From NCBI RefSeq assembly GCF_003963535.1, contig NZ_CP034539.1, positions 3,348,001 through 3,412,000 on the forward strand: a DNA stretch of 64,000 nt. Direction: 5' to 3'. Positions 37,745-48,147 of the stretch are shown here, in pieces; position 1 is the stretch's first letter, and the number at the start of each line of letters is the position of its first letter. The translations under genes and the position numbers were made by a program. This DNA is from Streptomyces cyaneochromogenes (GTDB lineage Bacteria; Actinomycetota; Actinomycetes; Streptomycetales; Streptomycetaceae). A model generated the notes under the pieces. The model saw nothing but the letters and a program-made list of their open reading frames with translations. It searched no databases and was not told the origin of the DNA.

Positions 37745-38950
37745 CTACACCAGATCAGCCACCCCCACCCGGCGAAACTCGATCGTCTCGTACGCCCCCG
37801 CCACCCCCGTCTCGTACAGAATCCCCACCGCATGCCGGTCGAGCGGCACCAGATCGGAGTACGCCGCCCGCTGCTGGGACAGCGTCAGCGCCTTCGTGAA
37901 GGTGGCCCCGCCGTCCACGCTCCGCCACACGGCCATCGCCTGCCGCGCGGTCGGAACCGAGGGCCCGGAGAAGAGCAACGGGGCGCCGGCGCCGGGGAGT
38001 TGGAGGACGCTCGCCTCGACCACGGGGACGTCGTTCAGAGAGGGCTGGACGGCGTACGGGAGGTCCAGCGTCTCGCCGCCGTCGCTGGAGTACGCGTCGA
38101 GCCGGTTCCCCGCTTCCGTACCGAGCTGATCACGCGAGTTGAAGTACACCCTGCCGTCGGGAAGTTCGGCCGCCGTCGACTCGTTGGCGTTGCCGCGACC
38201 GTCGTAGGAGTCGTCCACGAACCCCGTGCGCCAGGTGAGCCCTGCGTCGTCGCTGTAAATGGCGTGCCCGCCGTAGTACTTGGGCTCCTGCCCGGTGTCG
38301 GACGAGCCTGGCCCGGGCGCCACCGAGTGGTTCGAGGGGACGACCAGCCGCCCGGCGTGCGGCCCCTTCCTGAGGGCGATCGCGTGCCCCGGCCCCGTCG
38401 CGTACCAGCGCCAGTTCGCCGGCTTCACCTGCCGCGTGATGTCCCGGGGTGAGGAGAAGCGCCGGCCGTCGTCCAGGCTCCGCTGTACGAACACCCGCCG
38501 GCTCTCCTGAGGCGTCGCCTCGCCCCGCATGATCTCCGCCTCCGTCACAGCACCGCTGTTGTAGGAGGTGACCAGCACCACCGTGCCCGTGCGCGGATCC
38601 ACCACGGGCGCCGGATTGCCCCGCGTGTCCCCGTCCCCGGCGGCGACCAGCGTCAGCGGGCCCCAGCTGCAGCCGCCGTCGGTGGAACGTCTGAGGACGA
38701 CATCGATGTCGCCGGTGTCCCCCGCACCGTCGTGCCGGCCCTCGGCGAAGGCCAGGACCGTGCCGCGCGGGGTCGTGATGGCCGCCGGGATGCGGTAGGT
38801 GTCGTAGCCGCCCTCCCCCGACACGTAGGGGACGGAGGACGTGCAGCCGGCGTCGCCCGCCGAGGCGTTGCCGGCCGTGGTGAGGGGGGCGGTCAGGAGT
38901 ACTGCGGTGACTAGGAAAGTACGACTGAGCGTGCGACTCAGGATGGTCAT
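37745..38950 (-). CDS. secreted exo-alpha-sialidase (GH33)
   Basis: 401 residues with a signal peptide (SRTFLVTAVLLTAPLTTAGN, ending in ASA). The catalytic RIP motif (YDTYRIPA) with the triad Arg, and Asp boxes STDGGCSW, SDDAGLTW, SSDGGETL and SVDGGATF mark a six-bladed sialidase. A conserved FAEGRHDG segment supplies the acidic residues near the active site. It releases sialic acid from glycoconjugates outside the cell. The importer and lyase genes lie directly opposite, so product uptake and cleavage may be coupled. No lectin domain is attached. Confidence 0.94.
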   Translation of the reverse strand: MTILSRTLSRTFLVTAVLLTAPLTTAGNASAGDAGCTSSVPYVSGEGGYDTYRIPAAITTPRGTVLAFAEGRHDGAGDTGDIDVVLRRSTDGGCSWGPLTLVAAGDGDTRGNPAPVVDPRTGTVVLVTSYNSGAVTEAEIMRGEATPQESRRVFVQRSLDDGRRFSSPRDITRQVKPANWRWYATGPGHAIALRKGPHAGRLVVPSNHSVAPGPGSSDTGQEPKYYGGHAIYSDDAGLTWRTGFVDDSYDGRGNANESTAAELPDGRVYFNSRDQLGTEAGNRLDAYSSDGGETLDLPYAVQPSLNDVPVVEASVLQLPGAGAPLLFSGPSVPTARQAMAVWRSVDGGATFTKALTLSQQRAAYSDLVPLDRHAVGILYETGVAGAYETIEFRRVGVADLV

Positions 38951-38998
38951 CGAGTTCCCTTGAGTTCCCTTGACGGGGTGTCAGCATTGACCTGTCCG

Positions 38999-39658
38999 TC
39001 ACAGGTTCCCCGGTGTCACCATCCCTGACTCATACGCCACGATGACCAACTGCGCCCGGTCCCGAGCCCCCAGTTTCCCCATGATCCGGCTGACGTGGGT
39101 CTTCGCCGTCAGCGGGCTCAGCCCCAACGCCTCCGCGATCTCCGTGTTGTTGAGGCCGCGCGCTACCAGCGTCAGCACTTCGCGTTCACGTTCGGACAGG
39201 TATTCGGGTCCCCCGGCAGTGGGCGCGGAGGGGCTGCGCAGGAACCGCTCGATCAGCCGTGCGGTCGGCCCGGGGGACAGCAGCGATTCACCCGCCGCCA
39301 CCGTACGGATGGCGTCGAGGAGTTCGGCGGGCCGGGTGTCCTTGACGAGGAATCCGGAGGCGCCGGCGCGCAGCGCGTCCACGATGTTCTCGTCGGTGTC
39401 GTAGGTGGTGAGGACCAGGATGCGCACCCCGGCCAGGTCCTCGTCGGCCGCGATGAGCCGGGTCGCCTCGATGCCGTCCAGGTCGGGCATCCGGATGTCC
39501 ATCACGACGAGGTCGGCGCGTGCGCTGCGGACCAGTTCCGCGGCCTGGCGGCCGGTGCCCGCCTGGCCGACGACCTCCATGTCCGGGGCCGACTCGACCA
39601 GCATGGCGAACGCCTCCCGGACGAGCGTCTGGTCGTCCGCGAGCAGGACGCGGATCAT
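38999..39658 (-). CDS. NarL/LuxR-type response regulator
   Basis: 219 residues. The receiver domain has IRVLLADDQTLVREAFAMLV (acidic pocket), the phosphoacceptor Asp in ADLVVMDIRMPDLDG, Thr in ILVLTTYDTDE and Lys in GFLVKDTRPAELLDAI. The C-terminal LuxR helix-turn-helix is LSEREREVLTLVARGLNNTE, then IAEALGLSPLTAKTHVSRIM. It is encoded with its histidine kinase (the kinase stop overlaps the regulator start by four bases) and downstream of an MMPL exporter, which may be a target or partner. Confidence 0.95.
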   Translation of the reverse strand: MIRVLLADDQTLVREAFAMLVESAPDMEVVGQAGTGRQAAELVRSARADLVVMDIRMPDLDGIEATRLIAADEDLAGVRILVLTTYDTDENIVDALRAGASGFLVKDTRPAELLDAIRTVAAGESLLSPGPTARLIERFLRSPSAPTAGGPEYLSEREREVLTLVARGLNNTEIAEALGLSPLTAKTHVSRIMGKLGARDRAQLVIVAYESGMVTPGNL

Positions 39659-40899
39659 CGGTCACCTTCCCCGTCCGTTCCGACAGTTCTGACGGGCAGT
39701 ACGGCCGTCACCTGGAAACCCCCCTCGTCGCGCCGTCCGGCGTCGAGTGTGCCACCCACGCTGCGGGCCCGTTCCCGCATGCCGACGAGGCCGTAGCCGG
39801 GGGCCGCCTCCGCGCCCTCCGCGTACCCGCCCTCGTCGGTGACCGACACGCGCAGGGCGCCCTGCTCCTCGTACAGTTCGATGTGTACGGCGGGGTCGGG
39901 CCCCGCGTGCCGTACGACGTTCGTCAGCGCCTCCTGCACGATGCGGTAGGCGGCCGCGCCCACGGCGGGCGGCGCCTGGCTCACCCGTACCGCCGACTCC
40001 ACCCGCGCCCCGGCCAGCCGCGCCGCCTCCACCAGGTCCGGCAGGCCGTCGAGTCCGGGCAGCGGGCCGCGTGCCTCGCCGGCGACCCCCTGCTCGCGCA
40101 GCACGTCCAGCGTCGTACGGAGTTCGCCGCGTGCCGTGCGGCAGGTCCCGGCGATGTCGTCCAGGGCCTTCGCGACGGCCTCGCGGTCCAGCCGCTCGGG
40201 GTCCGCGGCCAGGACATGGGCGGCCACCGAGGTCTGCACGCCGATGAGCGTGATGCTGTGGGCGAGCAGGTCGTGCAGGTCGCGGGCGATGCGCAGACGT
40301 TCCTCGGCGACGCGGCGGCGGGCCTCCTCCTCGCGGGTGCGTTCGGCGCGTTCGGCGCGTTCGACGATGGCGGCGACGTACTGGCGGTAGTAGCGGACGT
40401 CGATGCCGCAGAAGAGGAACGCGAAGACCCAGCCGGAGATCCGCAGGAGCTCCAGCGTCCCGTCGGGGTTGCTGAGGGAGTTGAGGAGCAGTGTCACGCC
40501 GAGGACGGCGGCGCCGGTGAGCAGCGTGCGACGGACCGTGCCGGTGGCCGCGACCGTGTACAGCACCACCATGGTCGCGAAGATGGGCGCGGCGTGGTTG
40601 TTCTCCAAGGCGTGGTACGGGGAGATGCAGACCATGACCGCGAGCAGGACCAGCACCGGACGGTGGCGCCGCCATACGAGGGGGACATGGGCGGCGAGCA
40701 GCAACGTCCAGCCCAGCGCGTCGGGCCGGAGCGCCTTGTCGCCGAGCAGGGCGATCGCGGTGGCGAGGGCGGCCCACGCCACGGCCAGCAGGGCGTCGTT
40801 GCGGGTTCGGTGGGGGGCGGTCAGGGGGTCGCGGTTGATGGCCGCCATGACCCGCTCGCCGATGCGGGGGCTGTCCGCCGCCTTCGTCGTCTGCTGCAC
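39655..40899 (-). CDS. HisKA_3-type sensor histidine kinase
   Basis: 414 residues from GTG 40899, with GGAGG eight bases upstream. Five or so membrane helices (ALLAVAWAALATAIALLGDK, LGWTLLLAAHVPLVWRR, PIFATMVVLYTVAATG) form the sensor with little extracellular sequence. The dimerisation/phosphoacceptor region is RIARDLHDLLAHSITLIGVQ with the His of DLHD. The ATPase lobe shows YRIVQEALTNVVRHAGPD (N box) and GYGLVGMRERARSVGGTLDA (G2). It phosphorylates the adjacent NarL-type regulator. Signal unknown; such kinases often sense envelope stress. Confidence 0.94.
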   Translation of the reverse strand: MQQTTKAADSPRIGERVMAAINRDPLTAPHRTRNDALLAVAWAALATAIALLGDKALRPDALGWTLLLAAHVPLVWRRHRPVLVLLAVMVCISPYHALENNHAAPIFATMVVLYTVAATGTVRRTLLTGAAVLGVTLLLNSLSNPDGTLELLRISGWVFAFLFCGIDVRYYRQYVAAIVERAERAERTREEEARRRVAEERLRIARDLHDLLAHSITLIGVQTSVAAHVLAADPERLDREAVAKALDDIAGTCRTARGELRTTLDVLREQGVAGEARGPLPGLDGLPDLVEAARLAGARVESAVRVSQAPPAVGAAAYRIVQEALTNVVRHAGPDPAVHIELYEEQGALRVSVTDEGGYAEGAEAAPGYGLVGMRERARSVGGTLDAGRRDEGGFQVTAVLPVRTVGTDGEGDR

Positions 40900-40967
40900 C
40901 GGCTCATCCTCCGCCACGCGGGCGCCCCTCCGGGAGGGGAGGGACGCCCTGACGGTGCGCGGGAGGC

Positions 40968-43043
40968 TCACACCGGCTCCGGCTGGCGTTCCCGCCGGAC
41001 CGGGGGCTGCGGCGCCCGGGACAGCCCGCCCGGCCACCACACCTTGCGGCGCAGCGCGACGCTCGCGCTGGTGACCAGGTAGGTGCGGACCAGGAAGGTG
41101 TCGAGCAGCACGCCCACCGCGATGACGAAGCCCAGCTCGACGAGGGGGACCAGCGGCATGTTGGTGAGCACCGCGAAGGTGGCGGCGAGGACGAGCCCGG
41201 CGGAGGCGATGACACCGCCGGTCGTACGCAGCGCGGTGAGCGCGGCCGTCGCGGGTTCGGCGCCGTTCAGGCACTCCTCGCGCATCCGGTGCATCAGGAA
41301 GATGCCGTAGTCGACGCCGAGGGCCACCAGGAACACGAAGGACAGCAGGCCGAGTCCCGGGTCCGTGCCCTCGAAGCCGAAGAGCGGCCCGAAGACGAGC
41401 CCGCCGATGCCGAGCGCCGCGCCCCACACCGCGACCACGGCCGCCACCAGGATCAGCGGCGCCACGAGCGAGCGCAGCAGGGCGACCAGGATGAGCAGCA
41501 CGGACAGCAGCACGATCGGCACGACGACCAGACGGTCCCGGGCGTTGGTGTCCTTCAGGTCGATCTGCTCGGCGCTGGGCCCGCCGACGTAGGAGCCGTG
41601 GAGCTTGTCGCGCAGGGCCTCGATGGTGGCCGTCTCGCCGGCCGACTGGGGTGGTGCGGCGGCGAGGACGGAGATCTCGGTCCAGCCCTCTGCGGTACGT
41701 CCCTTCTGCGCGCTGTCGACGCCCCGGGTGCCGCGGATCGACGTGAGCGTCTCGGCGAGGCGGTCTTGCGGCGTGATGACGCTGATGGGCTGGGTGCCGC
41801 GCTCGGGGTAGGCCTTGGCGAGCGTCTCCATGGCGGCGACCGCGTCGGGCTTGCTGGTGAAGGAGTCCTCCTGCTTGAGGCTGCCGGGCAGGTTCAGCAC
41901 ACCGAGGGCCAGTGCGCCGAGCAGGACGGCGCCGCCCGCGAGGACGGTGAGGGGCCGGCGTCCGGCGGAGCTGCCCATCGCGGTGAACAGGGACCGGCGG
42001 GCCTTGGGCGTGCTGCCGTAGCGCGGTACGAGCGGCCAGAACACGCGCCGGCCGAGCAGCACGAGGATCGCGGGCAGCAGGGTCAGCATGGCGGCGAGCG
42101 CGCACAGCACGCCGACGGTGCCGAGGGGGCCCATGCCCCGGCTGGAGTTGAGGTCGGCGGCGAGCAGGCACAGCAGCCCGGCGGCGACGGTGCCGGAGGA
42201 GGCGAGCACGGCGGGCCCGCAGCCCTTGAGCGCGGCGACCATCGCGTCGTACGGCCGCTCGACGCGCCGTAGCTCCTCGCGGTAGCGGGAGACGAGGAGC
42301 AGCGCGTAGTCGGTGCCCGCCCCGAACACGAGGATCGTCATGATCCCGGAGCTCTGGCCGGAAACAGACGTCCCGAACCCCTGGTTGAGGCCGTAGGCGA
42401 CGCCCATCGACAGATAGTCGGCCACGCCCGCGACGGCGAGCGGCACGAGCCACAGGAACGGGCTGCGGTAGATGAGGATCAGCAGCAGGGCGACGACGCC
42501 GGCGGTGGTGTAGAGCAGCGGTCCGTCGAGCGAGTTGTAGACCTCGCTCGCGTCGGTGGCGAGCGCGCCCTCGCCGCCGACGTCGACACCGAGCCCGTCT
42601 TCGCCCTTCGCCATGTCCCGTACGGCGTTGACCAGTTCGTCGCGGGCCTCCTCGTCCTGGCCCGGCTCGGTGCTGGCCACCGGGTACATCAGGGTGGTGC
42701 CGTCCCGGGACGGGATGCCCTGGGGTTCGCCGGTGAGCTTGTGGGCGCTCGCGATCCGGTCGATCTGCTCGGCGGCGGTGGCCTTGTCGGCGGCGGTCAG
42801 GCCGCCGTCGCGGTGGTAGACGACGACCATCTCGGTGGCCTCGCCGCCGGGCAGCCGGTCCTGGATCTTGGCGACCTGCGTGGAGTCGGCGCTCGCCGGC
42901 AGGTAGTCGATGGCGCGGTCGCGCTGGACGTCCGCCAGCTTCGACGCGAACGGTGAGGCGAGCGCGAGCACGGCGATCCACAGCCCGAGCACGAGCCAGG
43001 GCACGGCACGCCTGCGCAGCACTGCTTTCCTTACGGCCCCCAT
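40968..43043 (-). CDS. MMPL-family transporter (RND superfamily)
   Basis: A 691-residue membrane protein with two repeats, each of one helix, an extracellular domain and five further helices. The first helix is VPWLVLGLWIAVLALASPFA. The proton-relay region of helix 4 reads VFGAGTDYALLLVSRYREEL and the equivalent in the second half FLVALGVDYGIFLMHRMREE, with the paired Asp-Tyr of MmpL proteins. The C-terminal tail is short. It exports lipids, siderophores or drugs; substrate unknown. Upstream of and co-directional with the two-component genes (68 bases to the kinase start). Confidence 0.94.
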   Translation of the reverse strand: MGAVRKAVLRRRAVPWLVLGLWIAVLALASPFASKLADVQRDRAIDYLPASADSTQVAKIQDRLPGGEATEMVVVYHRDGGLTAADKATAAEQIDRIASAHKLTGEPQGIPSRDGTTLMYPVASTEPGQDEEARDELVNAVRDMAKGEDGLGVDVGGEGALATDASEVYNSLDGPLLYTTAGVVALLLILIYRSPFLWLVPLAVAGVADYLSMGVAYGLNQGFGTSVSGQSSGIMTILVFGAGTDYALLLVSRYREELRRVERPYDAMVAALKGCGPAVLASSGTVAAGLLCLLAADLNSSRGMGPLGTVGVLCALAAMLTLLPAILVLLGRRVFWPLVPRYGSTPKARRSLFTAMGSSAGRRPLTVLAGGAVLLGALALGVLNLPGSLKQEDSFTSKPDAVAAMETLAKAYPERGTQPISVITPQDRLAETLTSIRGTRGVDSAQKGRTAEGWTEISVLAAAPPQSAGETATIEALRDKLHGSYVGGPSAEQIDLKDTNARDRLVVVPIVLLSVLLILVALLRSLVAPLILVAAVVAVWGAALGIGGLVFGPLFGFEGTDPGLGLLSFVFLVALGVDYGIFLMHRMREECLNGAEPATAALTALRTTGGVIASAGLVLAATFAVLTNMPLVPLVELGFVIAVGVLLDTFLVRTYLVTSASVALRRKVWWPGGLSRAPQPPVRRERQPEPV

Positions 43044-43250
43044 CTGACGGGCCTCCCTCCGGTCCGGATGTCTGGGTCGGTTCCAGACTCCCGGCGCGGC
43101 GGGGCCGATTCGTCGGACGGAAGGGCGAGTTGGGGGCTACTGCCGGGGGCGGTGCGCTGCCCCGATTACTCCCTGGGGAGTACCGCGGGACGCGGCACCT
43201 GAGTATCCGTACTCAGGCACCGGCGCCGTTTTCCGGGAAGGCTGGCCCCC

Positions 43251-43679
43251 ATGACTGCCCCGACCGGCCTCCCGCACTTCCGCGGCGCCAATGTGCCGCC
43301 CCCGCCCGGCGGACGCGGGCAGCTGCCCGTCGCCGGGGACATCGCCCTGGCGGTCGGACTGCTCGTCCTGGACGTTCTCGGGGCCGTCGTGGCCTTCGTG
43401 CTCGGCATCGAGGTCAGCGGCGACTGGAAGCCGTTCGATCCGGGTGCGGACAACTCCGACGTCACCTTCACGTTCAATTGGCTCTACGTGGGCATCGCAG
43501 GCGGCATCGTGCTGCTGACCGCCGCGCTGCTGTGTCTGCTCCGGGCCGTCGTCAGCGCCTCGCTGCAGGTGCTCGCCGGGATGGTCGTCGTGGTCCTCGC
43601 GGTGAACGGCGCGCAGTTCGACAAGCGGCACGAGGACCGGGCCCGCACGGCCGTGTCCGCCCCCGCCGCGTACCGCTGA
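43251..43679 (+). CDS. small membrane protein, possibly DUF6234
   Basis: 142 residues with three hydrophobic segments (DIALAVGLLVLDVLGAVVAF, YVGIAGGIVLLTAALLCLL, ASLQVLAGMVVVVLAVNG), the last leading to the basic C-terminus FDKRHEDRARTAVSAP. The N-terminus FRGANVPPPPGGRGQLPVAG is Pro/Gly-rich and cytoplasmic. The pattern resembles Streptomyces DUF6234 proteins as I remember them; this is not certain. Divergent from the MMPL gene and convergent with the TerB-like gene. Confidence 0.65.
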   Translation: MTAPTGLPHFRGANVPPPPGGRGQLPVAGDIALAVGLLVLDVLGAVVAFVLGIEVSGDWKPFDPGADNSDVTFTFNWLYVGIAGGIVLLTAALLCLLRAVVSASLQVLAGMVVVVLAVNGAQFDKRHEDRARTAVSAPAAYR

Positions 43680-43688
43680 GCGTCCGTC

Positions 43689-44387
43689 TCAGGAAGGCGT
43701 CCGCGCCGCCGCGGCCAGCAGCCGGGTCACGTCCTCGGCGCAGATGGTGAGGGCCGCGCCGACCGTCGCGAGGACGTCGCGCTCGGCGGGCGTGTACGGG
43801 CCGTCGGCCAGGGCGATGCGGGCGCCCTGCAGCAGGATGGACTCGCGGCCGGCCGCGGCGAGGTGCGGGGCGAGCGGGTCGAGGGCCTCATGGAGCTCTA
43901 TGGCCAGCCCGGCACCGCACGGCTCGGAGAAGACCCGCCCGGTGTCCGCCGCCAGCGCCTCGACGAGGGCGCCCAGCCCTTCCTCCGTACAGTCGTCGAA
44001 GCCGGCCGCGCGCACCGTGACCGCCGCGGCCTCCAGGGCCGGACGGGCGCACGTGCCGCCCGCCGCCAGCACCGCCAGGGCGACGGTGTGCACGGCGTCG
44101 CGGAGCATCGCGGAGAAGCGGGTCGTGGTCGGGTGGTCCAGGACGTCGGTGCCGAAGTGACGGCGGCAGGCCGCGCACTCCACGACGGGCGCGGTCTCAC
44201 CGCGCGGCAGGACCGGCACTCCGAGCAGAGTGAAGCGGCGGTGCCCGGTCAGCCGCTGGTAGTTGCGGTCGCCCCCGCATCCGGGGCAGAAGAACTCGCC
44301 GTCGCCGACCGGCGACCACGCGGTGCGGGTGCCCAGGATGCGCGCAGCCCTGGCGGCACGGCCGTCTTGTCCCCGTCCTGGCAGCAC
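43689..44387 (-). CDS. zinc-ribbon and TerB-like protein
   Basis: 232 residues from GTG 44387, with GGAGG six bases upstream. The N-terminal third holds a zinc ribbon (FFCPGCGGDRNYQRLTGHR, then VECAACRRHFG). The remainder is a helical TerB-like domain: VHTVALAVLAAGGTCARPAL, DCTEEGLGALVEAL, ILLQGARIALADGPYTPAER, DVLATVGAALTICAED. TerB domains occur in tellurite-resistance and stress-response modules. No other ter genes are nearby, so a role in metal stress is only suggested. Confidence 0.8.
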   Translation of the reverse strand: MLPGRGQDGRAARAARILGTRTAWSPVGDGEFFCPGCGGDRNYQRLTGHRRFTLLGVPVLPRGETAPVVECAACRRHFGTDVLDHPTTTRFSAMLRDAVHTVALAVLAAGGTCARPALEAAAVTVRAAGFDDCTEEGLGALVEALAADTGRVFSEPCGAGLAIELHEALDPLAPHLAAAGRESILLQGARIALADGPYTPAERDVLATVGAALTICAEDVTRLLAAAARTPS

Positions 44388-44577
44388 GTCGCACCTCCGT
44401 AACACCGCGGCAACATCGCCGCGCTTGCGTGATGTTAGCCACATCACGGACGCGGAGTCAGTACCCCGAACGAGACCTTTCCGTGACCTGCACAGGTCAA
44501 TGGCCGGAAACAGACGTGCCCCGCCCACCGAAATCACGGCGGACGGGGCCTCTGATCGCCGGGGTCAGCGGCGCCGC

Positions 44578-44632
44578 CAAAGGGGCGCGGGGAACTGCGC
44601 GACCAGCCACGAACGACCCGCGGCCGCCCGAC
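44578..44632. repeat. second dispersed Streptomyces intergenic repeat
   Basis: The stretch AAAGGGGCGCGGGGAACTGC continuing GCGACCAGCCACGA and CCGCGGCCGCCCG is, from memory, a very common Streptomyces intergenic element. It lies in the 291-base gap between the TerB-like gene start and the leuA 3' end, just downstream of leuA. Otherwise I see nothing in this gap. Confidence 0.7.
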
Positions 44633-44678
44633 AGTCCATAGCGGCACTCCCCTTACGCGCCCCCTCCGGAGCGAACCG

Positions 44679-46540
<1,862 letters not shown>

Positions 46541-46719
46541 GCTAGCCGAGCCCCTTCGGACGCGGGGCGCCGTATCAGTATGCGGGACCCCTGGAACGAA
46601 TGGGGCAAAAAGTGCGCCATACCACTTCGTCACAGAGCGTGCGGTCCCCTGTCCGCATATTTCACCAATCATGGTTGCGGGTAGTGACAGCGGCATAACT
46701 CAGTGCAAGTGTGCCGGGC

Positions 46720-47790
46720 ATGACGACCAACGGGGGCTTCGTGCCCGTCTTCTGCACCGTCGTACCGCCGCATGTCCTCGACAAGCTGGCCCGCAACGAC
46801 GACCCCGCACTCTCCGGTCCCGCCCAGCGGACCTTGATGCGAGACAGCGAGCTGCGCGGCAGGCGCCGCGTCACGACCGAGTTCGCCCTCGCGGCCGCCC
46901 CGACGGCGAAGGCACCGTCGGACCAGCCGCTGCGCACCATCTACGACGCCGAGCACAAGGCCGCCCTGCCCGGCACCAAGGTCCGCGGCGAGGGCCAGGA
47001 CCCCGGCCAGGACGCCACCGTCAACCGGGCCTACTCCGGCCTCGGCGCGACCTTCGAGCTCTTCCTCAAGGCCTACCGGCGGCACTCCATCGACGGCGAC
47101 GGCCTGCCCCTGGACGCCACCGTCCACTACGACGAGAACTACAACAACGCCTTCTGGAACGGCGAGCAGATGGTGTTCGGCGACGGTGACGGCGAGATCT
47201 TCCTCGACTTCACCATCCCGATCGACGTCATCGGCCACGAGCTCACCCACGGCGTCACGCAGTACACGGCCAACCTGACCTACTACGGCCAGCCCGGCGC
47301 GCTGAACGAGTCCATGTCGGATGTCTTCGGCGCCCTGATCAAGCAGTACACGCTCGGCCAGACCGCCGCCGAGGCCGACTGGCTGATCGGCGCCGGCCTG
47401 CTCGCCCCCAGCGTCTCCGGCAAGGCCCTGCGCTCCATGAAGGAGCCGGGCAGTGCGTACGACGACGACGTGCTCGGCAAAGACCCGCAGCCCGCGACCA
47501 TGGACGACTACGTCCGCACCGGCCGCGACAACGGCGGCGTCCACATCAACTCCGGCATCCCCAACCACGCCTTCTACCTGGCCGCCACCGCGCTCGGCGG
47601 CAACGCCTGGGAGAAGGCGGGCCAGATCTGGTACGACGTCCTGACCGGCGGCGAGCTGTCGGACCGGGCCCTGTTCACCGACTTCGCGGGGCTTACCGTC
47701 AAGGCCGCGCGCGAGCGCTTCGGCGACGGCGGCGAGGAGCTCCAGGCCGTGTCGAAGGCGTGGGAGCAGGTCGGGGTGCGGATCCCGTAA
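46720..47790 (+). CDS. M4-family (protealysin-type) zinc metalloprotease
   Basis: A 356-residue thermolysin-fold protease. HELTHGVTQ gives the zinc ligands and catalytic Glu (HExxH), NESMSDVFG gives the third ligand Glu, and NGGVHINSGIPNHAFY holds the transition-state His. No signal peptide: the N-terminus (GGFVPVFCTVVPPHVLDKLA) is the short protealysin-type precursor with a PP motif, unlike secreted thermolysin precursors. It may leave the cell by a non-Sec route or act on release. ATG 46720 is chosen; GTG 46711 is in frame. The emfourin inhibitor gene follows 21 bases downstream. Confidence 0.94.
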   Translation: MTTNGGFVPVFCTVVPPHVLDKLARNDDPALSGPAQRTLMRDSELRGRRRVTTEFALAAAPTAKAPSDQPLRTIYDAEHKAALPGTKVRGEGQDPGQDATVNRAYSGLGATFELFLKAYRRHSIDGDGLPLDATVHYDENYNNAFWNGEQMVFGDGDGEIFLDFTIPIDVIGHELTHGVTQYTANLTYYGQPGALNESMSDVFGALIKQYTLGQTAAEADWLIGAGLLAPSVSGKALRSMKEPGSAYDDDVLGKDPQPATMDDYVRTGRDNGGVHINSGIPNHAFYLAATALGGNAWEKAGQIWYDVLTGGELSDRALFTDFAGLTVKAARERFGDGGEELQAVSKAWEQVGVRIP

Positions 47791-47811
47791 GTCCGTACTA
47801 GACAGGGACCC

Positions 47812-48078
47812 ATGCGTATTCAGGTACGGCGCACGGGTGGATTCGCGGGCATCGAGCGGCTCGCCGAGGTGGACACCTCGGAGCGGCCCGACGCCCAGGA
47901 GTGGCACGCCCTGGCCGATCGCGCGGTCGCGGCCGGCCGGGGCACGCCCCCGATCGGGGTTCCGGACGGCTTCAGCTACCAGATCACCGTGGACGGCAAG
48001 ACGGTGTACTGCTCGGATCCCCGGCTCACGGACGAGCAGCGCAAGCTGATCTCCAGGGTGCTGAAGGAAGGAGCGTGA
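47812..48078 (+). CDS. emfourin-type protealysin inhibitor
   Basis: 88 residues: IQVRRTGGFAGIERLAEVDT, VPDGFSYQITVDGKTVYCSD and a C-terminal helix DEQRKLISRVLKEGA. This fits emfourins, small tight-binding inhibitors encoded next to protealysin-like M4 proteases. The neighbouring M4 gene on the same strand is the expected target. It probably keeps the protease inactive inside the cell. Confidence 0.85.
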   Translation: MRIQVRRTGGFAGIERLAEVDTSERPDAQEWHALADRAVAAGRGTPPIGVPDGFSYQITVDGKTVYCSDPRLTDEQRKLISRVLKEGA

Positions 48079-48147
48079 CGGGCTCACGCGATGGGCGGTA
48101 ACGGGTAGTTCACGCCGGGGCGTTGACTTCCGTTACCGCCGGTACGG

